DNA of 64,000 nucleotides from Rhodococcus erythropolis NBRC 15567 (GTDB lineage Bacteria > Actinomycetota > Actinomycetes > Mycobacteriales > Mycobacteriaceae): the NCBI RefSeq assembly GCF_001552595.1, contig NZ_BCRM01000005.1:124001-188000 (forward strand), in the 5' to 3' direction. A model generated the notes under the pieces. That model worked only from the letters and a program-made list of their open reading frames with translations. It was not told where the DNA came from and made no database searches. Position numbers and translations under genes: made by a program. Positions 22,858 to 31,348 of this stretch are shown here, piece after piece. The stretch's first letter is position 1; every line of letters starts with the position of its first letter.

Positions 22858-25397
22858 CGGTGTACGAGATTCCAGATCTCGCCCTGGTAGTACTCATCGG
22901 CGTCAGTGGCTCGGGAAAGTCGACCTTTGCGGCGCGCCACTTCGGTGAGTACGAAACCCTCTCGAGTGACACATTCAGAGGGTGGGTCAGTGACGATCCG
23001 AACTCACAGGAGTCGACGTCCGATGCTTTCGAAGTGCTGGAGTTCGTCGCGGCCAAGCGTTTGCGACGCGGACGCCTCACGGTGGTCGACGCGACCAACG
23101 TCCAGCCCGCCGCGCGCAAGCGACTCGTTGCGTTGGCTCGCGAGCACGACATACTGCCGGTGGCAGTCGTGCTCGATGTTCCGGAATCGGTCTGTTCTGC
23201 ACGAAACGACGCACGCTCTGATCGGACGTTCGGACGCGACGTGATTCGTCGCCAGCACCAACAGTTGACTCGCTCGCTCCGCGGGTTGGGTAAGGAAGGT
23301 TTCCGTTCGGTTCACATCCTCAGAGGTGAGGACGCGGTTTCCGAAGCCACATTCTTGCGCCACCCGCTCCGCAGCGATCTGCGTGTCGAGCGTGGTCCGT
23401 TCGACGTCATCGGTGACATCCACGGATGTCGAAGTGAGCTCGAGACGCTCCTCGTGAAACTCGGCTACACCGTCGACTTCGGGACGGATGGCAGAGCTGT
23501 CGATGCGGTGCCGCCGGACGGGCGAACTGCCGTCTTCCTCGGTGACTACGTGGATCGGGGACCGGATTCGGTCGGTGTGCTGCGTCTGGTCATGGGGATG
23601 GTCGCGGCGGGACATGCGATAGCGGTTCCGGGTAACCACGAGAACAAACTCGTCAAGGCGCTGCGCGGTAAGAAGGTCACGCCGAGTCACGGACTCGCCG
23701 AGACCCTCGAGCAGATGGCCAGCGAGTCGGCGGAGTTCCGCGAAAGCGTCGTCGACTTCTGTGACGGTCTCGTCGCGCACCTCGTCCTGGACGACGGCAA
23801 ACTCGTTGTCGCGCACGCCGGTCTCAAGGAGGACTACCACAACAGGGCGTCCGGCCGAGTGCGAAGCTTTGCGCTCTACGGTGAAACCACCGGTGAGACG
23901 GACGAATTCGGCCTGCCCGTTCGATACCCGTGGGCGCAGGACTACCGAGGATCAGCGATGGTCCTCTACGGTCACACTCCGGTGCACGAGGTGGAATGGA
24001 TCAACAACACCGCGTGCCTCGACACCGGCTGTGTGTTCGGTGGATCCCTCACCGCCCTTCGATACCCGGAACGAGAGATCGTGTCGGTTCCGGCGGAGCA
24101 GGTTTGGTACGAGCCGGTGGTACCGCTGGCACCGCCGACTCGTGATCCGGATGTGCTCGATCTCGCCGACGTCCTCGAAACAACCGGCGTCGACACCGAA
24201 CTGCGCGGTCGAGTGTCCGTTCGCACCGACAACGCTGCCGGCGCCTTGGAAGTGATGAGCCGATTCGCCGTCGCGCCGCAATGGCTGCGGTACCTACCGC
24301 CGACCATGGCGCCCTGCGCGAGCGCCCAATCCGATGATTATCTGGAACACCCGTCGACCGCGTTCGACGCATACCGGGCCGGCGGAATCGGAACAGTGAT
24401 CTGCGAAGAGAAGCACATGGGTTCGCGGGCAGTGGTGCTCGTGTGCCGTGATCGATCGGTTGCTCAGTCCCGCTTCGACGCACCGGATGCGCTCAGCGGG
24501 ATGGTGCACACCCGCACCGGCCGCCAGTTCTTCGACGACGACCTGACTCAGCAGTTGATCGACGACATCGCCGCCGCAGTCACCTCCGCTGCGTTGTGGG
24601 AAGAGTTGGGCACCGACTGGCTGCTCCTCGACTGCGAATTGTTGCCGTGGAACGTCAAAGCGGAAGGTCTGCTGCGCTCGCAGTACGCGTCGGTCGCGGC
24701 GGCCGGGCGATCAGACCTCACAGCTCGCGAGGCCGTGTTGGCGCGGGCCGGGTCGCGGGGCCTGGACGTGGCGGAGATGTTCGAACAGACAACTGTTCGG
24801 GCCGCCAGTATCGAGCGCTTCGGAGAGGCGTACCGACGGTACGTGTGGCCGACGAACGGACTGGACGGCGTCACCATCGCGCCGTTCCAGATTCTGGCGA
24901 CCGAGGGCCAGTCGTACGGGGAACGGGATCACGAATGGCACCTCGGTATTTCGGACCGCCTGGCCGCGGCCGACCCGAATCGATTTACCACTACACGTCG
25001 CCTGGTCGTCGATCTCGGTTCCGAAGACTCGGTGTCCGAAGCGACGAAGTGGTGGGAGTCGCTCATCGGTGACGGTGGTGAGGGGATGGTCGTCAAACCG
25101 CTGGCGAATCAGATTCACGGACCGCGGGGGTACAACGCGAAGGTTCAGCCGGGGATCAAGGTTCGCGGCCGGGAGTACCTGCGATTGATCTACGGTGCCG
25201 ACTACCTCGAACCGTCGACGCTTGCGAGATTGCGTAACCGCAACCTCGGACACAAGCAGTCGATGGCGCTGCGCGAGTACGCGCTCGGCATGGAGGCGGT
25301 ATCCAGGCTCGTCGACCGTGAACCTTTGTGGCGAGCGCACCAGGCCGTGTTCGCAGTGTTGGCTCTCGAATCGGAGCCGGTCGACCCGCGGTTGTGA
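22854..25397 (+). CDS. pnkp: Polynucleotide kinase-phosphatase-ligase Pnkp (RNA repair)
   Basis: This 847-residue three-domain enzyme is complete. The 5' kinase has P-loop GVSGSGKST (about 16-24). The metallophosphatase has GDIHG (about 187-191), GDYVDRG, GNHEN, AHAG and YGHTPV, clearing 2',3'-cyclic or 3' phosphates. The adenylyltransferase/ligase domain has the nucleophile Lys520 in EEKHMGSR. With Hen1 it heals and seals RNA cut by ribotoxins. The length and motif spacing match the Clostridium thermocellum enzyme (about 870 residues). The start overlaps the hen1 stop (ATGA), so the two subunits are co-translated. Confidence 0.95.
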   Translation: MTVYEIPDLALVVLIGVSGSGKSTFAARHFGEYETLSSDTFRGWVSDDPNSQESTSDAFEVLEFVAAKRLRRGRLTVVDATNVQPAARKRLVALAREHDILPVAVVLDVPESVCSARNDARSDRTFGRDVIRRQHQQLTRSLRGLGKEGFRSVHILRGEDAVSEATFLRHPLRSDLRVERGPFDVIGDIHGCRSELETLLVKLGYTVDFGTDGRAVDAVPPDGRTAVFLGDYVDRGPDSVGVLRLVMGMVAAGHAIAVPGNHENKLVKALRGKKVTPSHGLAETLEQMASESAEFRESVVDFCDGLVAHLVLDDGKLVVAHAGLKEDYHNRASGRVRSFALYGETTGETDEFGLPVRYPWAQDYRGSAMVLYGHTPVHEVEWINNTACLDTGCVFGGSLTALRYPEREIVSVPAEQVWYEPVVPLAPPTRDPDVLDLADVLETTGVDTELRGRVSVRTDNAAGALEVMSRFAVAPQWLRYLPPTMAPCASAQSDDYLEHPSTAFDAYRAGGIGTVICEEKHMGSRAVVLVCRDRSVAQSRFDAPDALSGMVHTRTGRQFFDDDLTQQLIDDIAAAVTSAALWEELGTDWLLLDCELLPWNVKAEGLLRSQYASVAAAGRSDLTAREAVLARAGSRGLDVAEMFEQTTVRAASIERFGEAYRRYVWPTNGLDGVTIAPFQILATEGQSYGERDHEWHLGISDRLAAADPNRFTTTRRLVVDLGSEDSVSEATKWWESLIGDGGEGMVVKPLANQIHGPRGYNAKVQPGIKVRGREYLRLIYGADYLEPSTLARLRNRNLGHKQSMALREYALGMEAVSRLVDREPLWRAHQAVFAVLALESEPVDPRL

Positions 25398-25433
25398 CGG
25401 CCGGTGCCCGGGCTCGGATTGATACCGTCGGGT

Positions 25434-26102
25434 ATGGGTGTGATTGCGCGCTTGGACGGTTTCAACCGACGCAATCCGTGGAGTCACAACGATCACTACG
25501 GCCGGTGGGTTCTACGTAATCTGCGCGGGGTCAGGTCCGGTCGCGCTCTCGACGTGGGGAGCGGGACCGGCAATCTGATCGACCTCTTGCGGCGGCGGTT
25601 CGACGTGGTGGTCGGTGTGGAACCTGACCTGACGACGTCGGCCGCCGTGCGCGCAAGGTTTGTCGACGACGAGAACGTGATCATCGAAGCGCGGCGGATC
25701 GAGGACTTTGCATACGAGGCGAAGTACGACGCGATCACAGTCGTTGCAGCGTTGCACCATCTTCCACTCGAGGAGTCGATGAAGCGGCTGAGCGGCCTGC
25801 TCGAACCGGGCGGCCGGCTCGTCGTGGTCGGGTGTTATCGATCGACCACAGCCACCGACGCACTCCTGTCGGTGTTGGCGACCGTGTGCAATCCCGTCGT
25901 CGGCGTCGTCAAGCATCGACGGGTTGCCTCCGAGCCACTGAAGGCGATGACGGCTCCCACCGCGGAAGCGGGTGAGTCGATGGCTGACGTCCGACGCGCG
26001 GCCGCGTTGTGTTTGCCAGGTAGCCGGATCAGGAGACGACTGTTCTGGCGATACACCCTGATCTACGACGCGACCGTCGCTGCCGCGTCGGTGGGGGAGT
26101 GA
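25434..26102 (+). CDS. SAM-dependent methyltransferase (class I)
   Basis: This is a 222-residue protein with the SAM-binding motif ALDVGSGTGNLIDLL (about 37-51), an acidic strand end GVEPD, a middle motif YDAITVVAALHHLPLEESM and GGRLVVVGCYRS. The N-terminal lead GFNRRNPWSHNDHYGRWVL is typical of small actinobacterial methyltransferases of unknown substrate. ATG 25434 lies just after a TACCGT -10-like element (25423-25428), so the message may be leaderless. It follows pnkp by 36 bases; a role in RNA repair is possible but unsupported. Its end overlaps the convergent MFS gene by 40 bases. Confidence 0.82.
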   Translation: MGVIARLDGFNRRNPWSHNDHYGRWVLRNLRGVRSGRALDVGSGTGNLIDLLRRRFDVVVGVEPDLTTSAAVRARFVDDENVIIEARRIEDFAYEAKYDAITVVAALHHLPLEESMKRLSGLLEPGGRLVVVGCYRSTTATDALLSVLATVCNPVVGVVKHRRVASEPLKAMTAPTAEAGESMADVRRAAALCLPGSRIRRRLFWRYTLIYDATVAAASVGE

Positions 26103-27292
26103 GTAGACCGCTGCGGTTCGCGGGGAAATGCGCGTCGGCCGAACCCGACTATCACCAACGAACCGATCATCAGAGCGACCCCGATGCCCGCCAGATGTGA
26201 GAGCCCGCCACCGTCGACGACGGCAGAGCCGAGCAAGGCACCCGTAGCAATCGCGATCTGGAACACGACGACGTAGATGGCCGAGGCACGGTCGGTCCCG
26301 ATCGGAACGGCGCGCAGAACCGAGGACTGGAGGCAGATCGGAACGGTGGTGAACGCCGCACCCCACAAGATCGTGGCGACGACGGCGAACGCTCCCATCG
26401 ACGGCGCCAAGAGCCAGAAGATGGCCAGCGCGCCTGCCACCGTCGCGATCGAGATGAGCGTGAAGAGACGCGGTCGGCGGTCGTAGTACTTGCCGGCGAC
26501 CCACACTCCGACTGCGCCGGCGGCGCCGTAGACCAGAAGCATCGCGGTACGGATGCCACCGGACGAGCCGAGGCTTTCCTCCACCAGAAGTGTGAAGAAC
26601 GTGTACGAAGCGAACTGCCCCAGGGCGGCAAACAGCGTTGCCGCGCAGATGACGGCGAGTGCCCGTTTCATCGCCGGTGTCGGCTTCGGTTTGTCTCGCT
26701 TGCTCCGATGGTGTTGATCGACCGGCATTTCGGGCAACGCACGATGCAGTGAGAAAGCGATGACCACTGCCACCACACCGATTGCCGCCGACGCAGTCCG
26801 CCAACCCCAGGATTGGCCGATCGCCGAAGACAGTGGACCTCCGAGAACAAAAGCGAGAGACGTACCGGCATACACCATCGCGATTGCCTTGCCCTGTTGT
26901 CCGCGCGGAACCAGAGTGGCTGCGACCGGGGCAACGACAGCCCAGAACACTCCGTGCGTCGCAGCGCAGAGCAATCGTCCGATCACCAGCATCGGATAGT
27001 TGACGGCCAATGCTGCGACCAGTTGCGACACCGCGAGGGTGGCCACCGTCAGAACGACAACACGTCGGCGCGGCCAGGTTTTGACCGCTCCGATCAGCGG
27101 AAGCGTCAAGACCGCGACACCGTATGCGTAGAAGGTCAGCAGTAGGCCGACACGCCCTTCGGTGACGTCGAGGTCCGTCGAGATTTCGCTGAGCAGTCCG
27201 ACGGGGAGCATTTCGGCCGTCACGTAGGCGAAGGCTGCTCCGGCCAGTGTCATCAGCCGTAGCGTGGTTGCCTTCGGCAGTCGAACAGTCAT
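26063..27292 (-). CDS. MFS transporter, 12 membrane segments (DHA1/AraJ-like)
   Basis: This is a 409-residue membrane protein starting at ATG 27292; the frame open to 27823 above it is a shadow of the lacI gene. It has the MFS loop motif LIGAVKTWPRRRVV between segments 2 and 3 and a central loop with HRSKRDKPKP at about residue 190. The sequence resembles the AraJ/YdhP sugar or drug efflux group. It is divergent from a LacI regulator, and the palindrome at 27302-27315 lies 9 bases before its start, so it should be directly repressed by that protein. The substrate is unknown. Confidence 0.85.
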   Translation of the reverse strand: MTVRLPKATTLRLMTLAGAAFAYVTAEMLPVGLLSEISTDLDVTEGRVGLLLTFYAYGVAVLTLPLIGAVKTWPRRRVVVLTVATLAVSQLVAALAVNYPMLVIGRLLCAATHGVFWAVVAPVAATLVPRGQQGKAIAMVYAGTSLAFVLGGPLSSAIGQSWGWRTASAAIGVVAVVIAFSLHRALPEMPVDQHHRSKRDKPKPTPAMKRALAVICAATLFAALGQFASYTFFTLLVEESLGSSGGIRTAMLLVYGAAGAVGVWVAGKYYDRRPRLFTLISIATVAGALAIFWLLAPSMGAFAVVATILWGAAFTTVPICLQSSVLRAVPIGTDRASAIYVVVFQIAIATGALLGSAVVDGGGLSHLAGIGVALMIGSLVIVGFGRRAFPREPQRSTHSPTDAAATVAS

Positions 27293-27301
27293 GTTGTGTA
27301 A

Positions 27302-27315
27302 CGATACATGTATCG
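27302..27315. promoter_or_regulatory. LacI-type operator palindrome
   Basis: CGATACATGTATCG is a perfect 14-base palindrome with a central CG-free ATGT core. It lies between the divergent MFS and LacI genes and right before the MFS start. It is the best candidate for the LacI binding site. Confidence 0.7.
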
Positions 27316-27362
27316 ATACACACCTGCGCAATGGATATTTTGCACTCGCTATGCTGATGCTC

Positions 27363-28418
27363 ATGGCCATACGTGCGCAGCGTTCGAGTCGTCCGACGAT
27401 GGCCGACGTCGCCAAGGCCGCAGGCGTGTCGGTGATGTCGGTGTCGTACTCCTTCGCACAGCCCGAGCGCGTGTCTGAATCAACGCGGGCCAAGGTGTTC
27501 GCCGCCGCCGAAGAGCTCGAGTACGCGGGCCCTAACCGGGCGGCGCAGTCCTTGCGGAGCGGGAAATTCAACAACATCGCGGTCGTCTTCAGCGAGAAGC
27601 TGACGTATGCCTTCGAAGACGCAGTAGCTCGGCGATTCCTCTCGGGAGTCGCCGAAGCGTGCCTGGATGCGAACGCCGGATTGATGATGCTGCCGAACTC
27701 GGGGAAACCGGGAGACGTCGACAGAGTTCGCGACGCGGCAGTAGACGGTTTTGTCGTCTGGACCACCGTCTTCGACGATCCCATCCTCGATGCGATTGTC
27801 GGCACCGGAAAACCCGCATGCATCCAGGGTGGGCCGTTGCACGAGGGTGTGGATCTCGTCGGGATGGACGATGTTGCCGGCGCCGTTGCGATCGCGGCAG
27901 TCGGGTTGTCGGGGGCGCAGCGGCCCGCGGTGATCAGCCTTCCGTGGGATCGTGAGCGTCGGTCCGAGATTCGGATGGACGTGGTTTCAAGTGAAGCGTT
28001 CTTTCCGGTGTCCCGCCATCGGCTCGAGGGCTACGAGCGCGCCGTCCGCGACGCGGGCCTCGATTGGCCCTCGGTGCGGGTGGGGGTGGTCACCGTCAAC
28101 GAGCGGAGCGAGGGTGCGCGGATGGCTCGGTCCCTGCTCGACGTTCCCGAGAGTCGAAGGCCGGATGTCATCTTGGCGATGAGTGACGAACTGGCTCTGG
28201 GGGTTCTGGACGCGATCCGTGAACTCGGCCTCGCGCTGCCCGACGATGTCGCAGTCGTCGGATGGGACGACACAACAGCCGCATCGGACGCCGGCTTGAC
28301 CACAGTTCGCCAGTCCCTGTTCGATCAGGGACGTAACGCAGCTCGCGTGGTTCTCGGGCTGGACGATGCGGTGGAGCCGGTCGAGTGGTCGGTGCGTCGG
28401 CGAACCTCGACGCGATGA
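27363..28418 (+). CDS. LacI family transcriptional regulator
   Basis: This is a 351-residue repressor. The helix-turn-helix TMADVAKAAGVSVMSVSYSF is followed by the hinge ANRAAQSLRS-type segment (PNRAAQSLRSGKFNNIAVVF), then a periplasmic-binding-protein fold ending VGWDDTTAASDAGLTTVRQS, all typical of LacI. Three in-frame ATGs (27351, 27357, 27363) are possible. TATGCT at 27350-27355 could be a -10 giving a leaderless message from 27363, which I use. The ligand is unknown, presumably a sugar-like effector linked to the divergent MFS transporter. Its stop overlaps the next gene (ATGA). Confidence 0.88.
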   Translation: MAIRAQRSSRPTMADVAKAAGVSVMSVSYSFAQPERVSESTRAKVFAAAEELEYAGPNRAAQSLRSGKFNNIAVVFSEKLTYAFEDAVARRFLSGVAEACLDANAGLMMLPNSGKPGDVDRVRDAAVDGFVVWTTVFDDPILDAIVGTGKPACIQGGPLHEGVDLVGMDDVAGAVAIAAVGLSGAQRPAVISLPWDRERRSEIRMDVVSSEAFFPVSRHRLEGYERAVRDAGLDWPSVRVGVVTVNERSEGARMARSLLDVPESRRPDVILAMSDELALGVLDAIRELGLALPDDVAVVGWDDTTAASDAGLTTVRQSLFDQGRNAARVVLGLDDAVEPVEWSVRRRTSTR

Positions 28419-29038
28419 TCACGCCGGTAGTCATCGACGGTCTGCGTCTTCGGTGGTTCGTTCCTCCCGAATTGGGGGAGACCGTCCGGTGGGGACTCTC
28501 CTGGAATGTCGACAGCCCGAGCAGGTGGGCGGTAGTCGAGCCGGCGTGGCTCTTGACGGCGGAAGTGCGAACGAGTTCGAAACCATTGATGTGGAGACTG
28601 CCTCGCGACGGGTCAGACATCCGGGAGCCGGTCCAGCCGGCGGTCGGTCGCGTCGGTGCACTGCAATTCATGTTCGACGCCGAACCACCGTTGCCGTCTC
28701 GGATCGAAGCCGCGGGCGCTTTGCAACTACGCGCCGGAACTCCTCGTGACGACACAAATGCCCGTCAGGCGTGGACCGATTTCGACGAGAATGCCTCCAC
28801 TACCGGAGTGGTTCGCCGTCTACGGCTGATGTCGATGGAGTCCGACATGCTGCCCGACCCGAAGTTTCCGCACGGCCCGAACTGGGGTTGGGCATCGAGG
28901 CAATTCGTGTCCGGGTCCGAGCGGTTCTACGAGTTGGCCCGCGCGCCTCGCGCGTTGCGCTCGTATCAGCTGACCGATCGTGAATACGGGCCGCTGCGCG
29001 AGGACTTCCTCCTGGTCGACCTCGAGACGGCTGCTTGA
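28415..29038 (+). CDS. Hypothetical protein co-translated with LacI
   Basis: This is a 207-residue protein I do not recognise. ATG 28415 overlaps the lacI stop, which supports this start over an earlier ATG at 28385. It has no signal peptide, membrane segment or nucleotide-binding motif. It is rich in Trp and Arg, with a segment LMSMESDMLPDPKFPHGPNWGW near the middle. The overlap says it is made with the regulator and may belong to the same pathway as the divergent transporter. Confidence 0.65.
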   Translation: MITPVVIDGLRLRWFVPPELGETVRWGLSWNVDSPSRWAVVEPAWLLTAEVRTSSKPLMWRLPRDGSDIREPVQPAVGRVGALQFMFDAEPPLPSRIEAAGALQLRAGTPRDDTNARQAWTDFDENASTTGVVRRLRLMSMESDMLPDPKFPHGPNWGWASRQFVSGSERFYELARAPRALRSYQLTDREYGPLREDFLLVDLETAA

Positions 29039-29133
29039 TCGTTGGGACCTGACACCGTTTTCATTCAGTGGACACAGACTCCAGCTGATCGGAACCAGTG
29101 TCTGCTCGACGAAACCGGTGCCAGGTGCTTCGA

Positions 29134-30009
29134 CTAGCGCGCTCTGCCGACCACGTTCAGTGCGTATTTACCGGGCGACGCCCCGACATGCTTGACGAAG
29201 TGCCGCGACAGGTGGGATTGATCGTGGAATCCGACGTCGACGGCCACGTCCGCCAATTCGCGCCCGGCGAGGATTGCGCGTCGCGCCAGATCGATTCGAC
29301 GTCCCGTCACGTACTTGTGAGGCGGAAGCCCGAAATGCTTCGCGAAGTTCTTGATCAGATACGTGGGGTCCCGTTGCAGGATGTTCGACGCTTCCCGCAT
29401 CGTGATTCCCGTTGTGAGTCGCGCATCGAGCAGGTCCCGAAGTTGATCGGCAACGCGTTCGTCAACGGTCGGCGTGTGACGGGATCGACCTGTGGCCGGT
29501 GTGAGGATCTCGTTCAATCTTTCAGCGAGGAACCCCAGGCGACTTTCGGCTTCGAGTGATTCGCCGTGTGGGCCGAGTGCAGAGTGCAGTTGATCGATGC
29601 GGTGGCGCAGTAGAGGGTCTCGAATCTCGGGGCTGTCCACCGCCGGGCCTATGAGGACCTCGCCGAGAACTGACGTGTCGAGGTAAAGGATTCGTTGACG
29701 AAATCCGGCCTCGGTGACCGGAACTCCGTCGTGTGCGATGCCTGGCGGCAAAAGAGTGACGATCTCGGGTGCTGCGCCATGAGCGCGATGATCGAGGTCG
29801 TATGCAATCGTGCCGCGGTCGACGAGCATCAGAGACCACTGATCGTGCGTGTGTTTGGGATAGGCGTGTCCGACGAAATCGGCATGGAAGACCTCGGTGA
29901 TTCCCGCGAGGCCCGGTGCCCACGCGGTGATCTGTGCGCCGCGGGGATCCATGTCAGAAACGTACAAGACGCAGCTGCCTCGGGTGACGAAGAGTGGCGG
30001 GGTCGTCAT
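29134..30009 (-). CDS. AraC family transcriptional regulator
   Basis: This is a 291-residue protein from ATG 30009 (MTTPPLF); ATG 29952 (MDPRGAQ) is a possible shorter start. The N-terminal cupin-like sensing domain (FVGHAYPKHTHDQWSLMLV) is followed by two helix-turn-helices (MREASNILQRDPTYLIKNFAKHFG and LADVAVDVGFHDQSHLSRHFVKHVG, about 200-285) of AraC/XylS type. It is divergent from the small cupin gene at 30042 with 32 bases between starts, so it probably controls that gene. The effector is unknown. Confidence 0.85.
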   Translation of the reverse strand: MTTPPLFVTRGSCVLYVSDMDPRGAQITAWAPGLAGITEVFHADFVGHAYPKHTHDQWSLMLVDRGTIAYDLDHRAHGAAPEIVTLLPPGIAHDGVPVTEAGFRQRILYLDTSVLGEVLIGPAVDSPEIRDPLLRHRIDQLHSALGPHGESLEAESRLGFLAERLNEILTPATGRSRHTPTVDERVADQLRDLLDARLTTGITMREASNILQRDPTYLIKNFAKHFGLPPHKYVTGRRIDLARRAILAGRELADVAVDVGFHDQSHLSRHFVKHVGASPGKYALNVVGRAR

Positions 30010-30041
30010 CGCGGTGGTGTCGCGCCCGAGGGAGGAACAAC

Positions 30042-30413
30042 ATGAACAGTTCGGCAACAGCGGTATCGCTCCGCGAGAAGTTCGGTCAGTTCGCCGAGCA
30101 CTGGTCGCCCAAGAAGATTGCGGCCCTCAATGATTACGAGATCAAGATCGTCAAGATCAAAGGTGAATTCGTCTGGCACTCCCACACCGACACCGACGAA
30201 ATGTTCCTGGTGACGAAGGGGCAGATTCGAATCCAACTCCGAAACGGAGATGTTCCACTGGGACCCGGTGAACTGTTCGTGGTACCTCGCGGAGTCGAAC
30301 ATTGCCCGATCGCCGAGGAAGAAGCGGAGGTGATGTTGATCGAACCCGTCGGCGTGGTGAATACCGGGAACGTCGGAGGGGCGCGTACCGCAATGCTCGA
30401 GGACTTTTCGTAG
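30042..30413 (+). CDS. Small cupin-domain protein
   Basis: This is a 123-residue single-domain cupin. The first cupin motif is VWHSHTDTDEMFLVTKG (His, His, Glu as metal ligands) and the second is PLGPGELFVVPRGVEHCPI (final His). It starts at ATG 30042 behind a good GGGAGGAA site. It may be a small metal-dependent enzyme or sensor. It is divergent from an AraC regulator whose own domain also has a cupin fold. Its stop directly abuts the stop of the convergent HD gene. Confidence 0.85.
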   Translation: MNSSATAVSLREKFGQFAEHWSPKKIAALNDYEIKIVKIKGEFVWHSHTDTDEMFLVTKGQIRIQLRNGDVPLGPGELFVVPRGVEHCPIAEEEAEVMLIEPVGVVNTGNVGGARTAMLEDFS

Positions 30414-31142
30414 TTACCGGCTCTTCCAATCCAGGGGATTGGTACGCAACGGCAGGGCCATTCCCGATCTCCAGAGCGTCGCCGCGCGAGAGTGCGGACG
30501 GAGCTCGACCTCGCGCCGCATCGATTGCGCGAACTCGTCGGTGAACCCTGTTCGCGGGTACTCCGCGATTGTTGCATCAACAGTTGCTCGCGGAATTTCG
30601 GGCGCACGCCGACCGGCAACGTCGAAATGCGCTGCGGCATGCAGTAGATAGGCGTCAGCGCCCGCGCCGCGGTCGACGGTCAGATCCATGTGCAGACGGA
30701 TCGCTTCGCCGATTCGCCGTACCGACCTCTCCGAAGTTCCCACTCGGGTCGCGAGTTCTTCTGCGTCTGCGGCACTGATGTAGGTGAAACACCCGTGCTC
30801 GGCCGATCCTTCTGCGCCCAGTCCGACATCGTGAAGGGCGCACGCAGTGAAGAGATCTTCGGGGTCGTACTCGATCGCATCGATCTGCGCGAAGGCGTCG
30901 GCCCAGATCCAGCAGCGCAGGCTGTGGTTCAAGACCGCGGGGGAGAGGGTTCCTCTGGCGTGATGGAGCGCTTCGCTGCACAGCTTGGTGTCGGGGAGTG
31001 GGCGTTTGCGCAGTTCGGGTGTGCGAGTGGGGTAGCGGCCGAGCCGCAGCCGGAGCATCGACGGCGTGCTCATGGCCTGCGTAGCAGCCGCGCGGGCCAT
31101 GAGCTGTATCTGCTCGAGGGTGGTCAGCTCACCAGGGCGCAT
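30414..31142 (-). CDS. HD domain phosphohydrolase-like protein
   Basis: This is a 242-residue protein with metal-binding features of the HD superfamily: NHSLRCWIWAD (His), then FTACALHDVGLG (His-Asp) and a later IRLHMDL (His). The overall layout resembles cyanamide-hydratase-like HD proteins and small HD-domain hydrolases. Its substrate is not evident. It is a lone minus-strand gene whose promoter should lie in the 206-base gap at 31143-31348, a stretch in which I see nothing else. Confidence 0.75.
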   Translation of the reverse strand: MRPGELTTLEQIQLMARAAATQAMSTPSMLRLRLGRYPTRTPELRKRPLPDTKLCSEALHHARGTLSPAVLNHSLRCWIWADAFAQIDAIEYDPEDLFTACALHDVGLGAEGSAEHGCFTYISAADAEELATRVGTSERSVRRIGEAIRLHMDLTVDRGAGADAYLLHAAAHFDVAGRRAPEIPRATVDATIAEYPRTGFTDEFAQSMRREVELRPHSRAATLWRSGMALPLRTNPLDWKSR

Positions 31143-31348
31143 CGAATTCCTGTCTGAGGTAGGGGGCAGCTGGATATGAATCTAGTTGCCAGGTCTGATC
31201 CTTCGTTCGATACGAATATCTGTCGACGACGGAAACAAGGAATTATCCGAACAATGTCGATCCGTTCGCACCAATCAACGGTTGAACCAATTCGGAAATC
31301 TCACCGCTCACAGCAATCAAGTTTCATCACGCAAAGACGGCGGGGGGC

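Noticed and set aside
25512..27323. 603-codon minus-strand frame across the methyltransferase and MFS genes
   Set aside because: It is out of frame with the recognisable MFS protein and has low-complexity Arg/Gly-rich content.
27293..27823. N-terminal extension of the MFS transporter to 586 residues
   Set aside because: The extra codons overlap lacI and its promoter; the normal MFS start MTVRLPKATT is at 27292.
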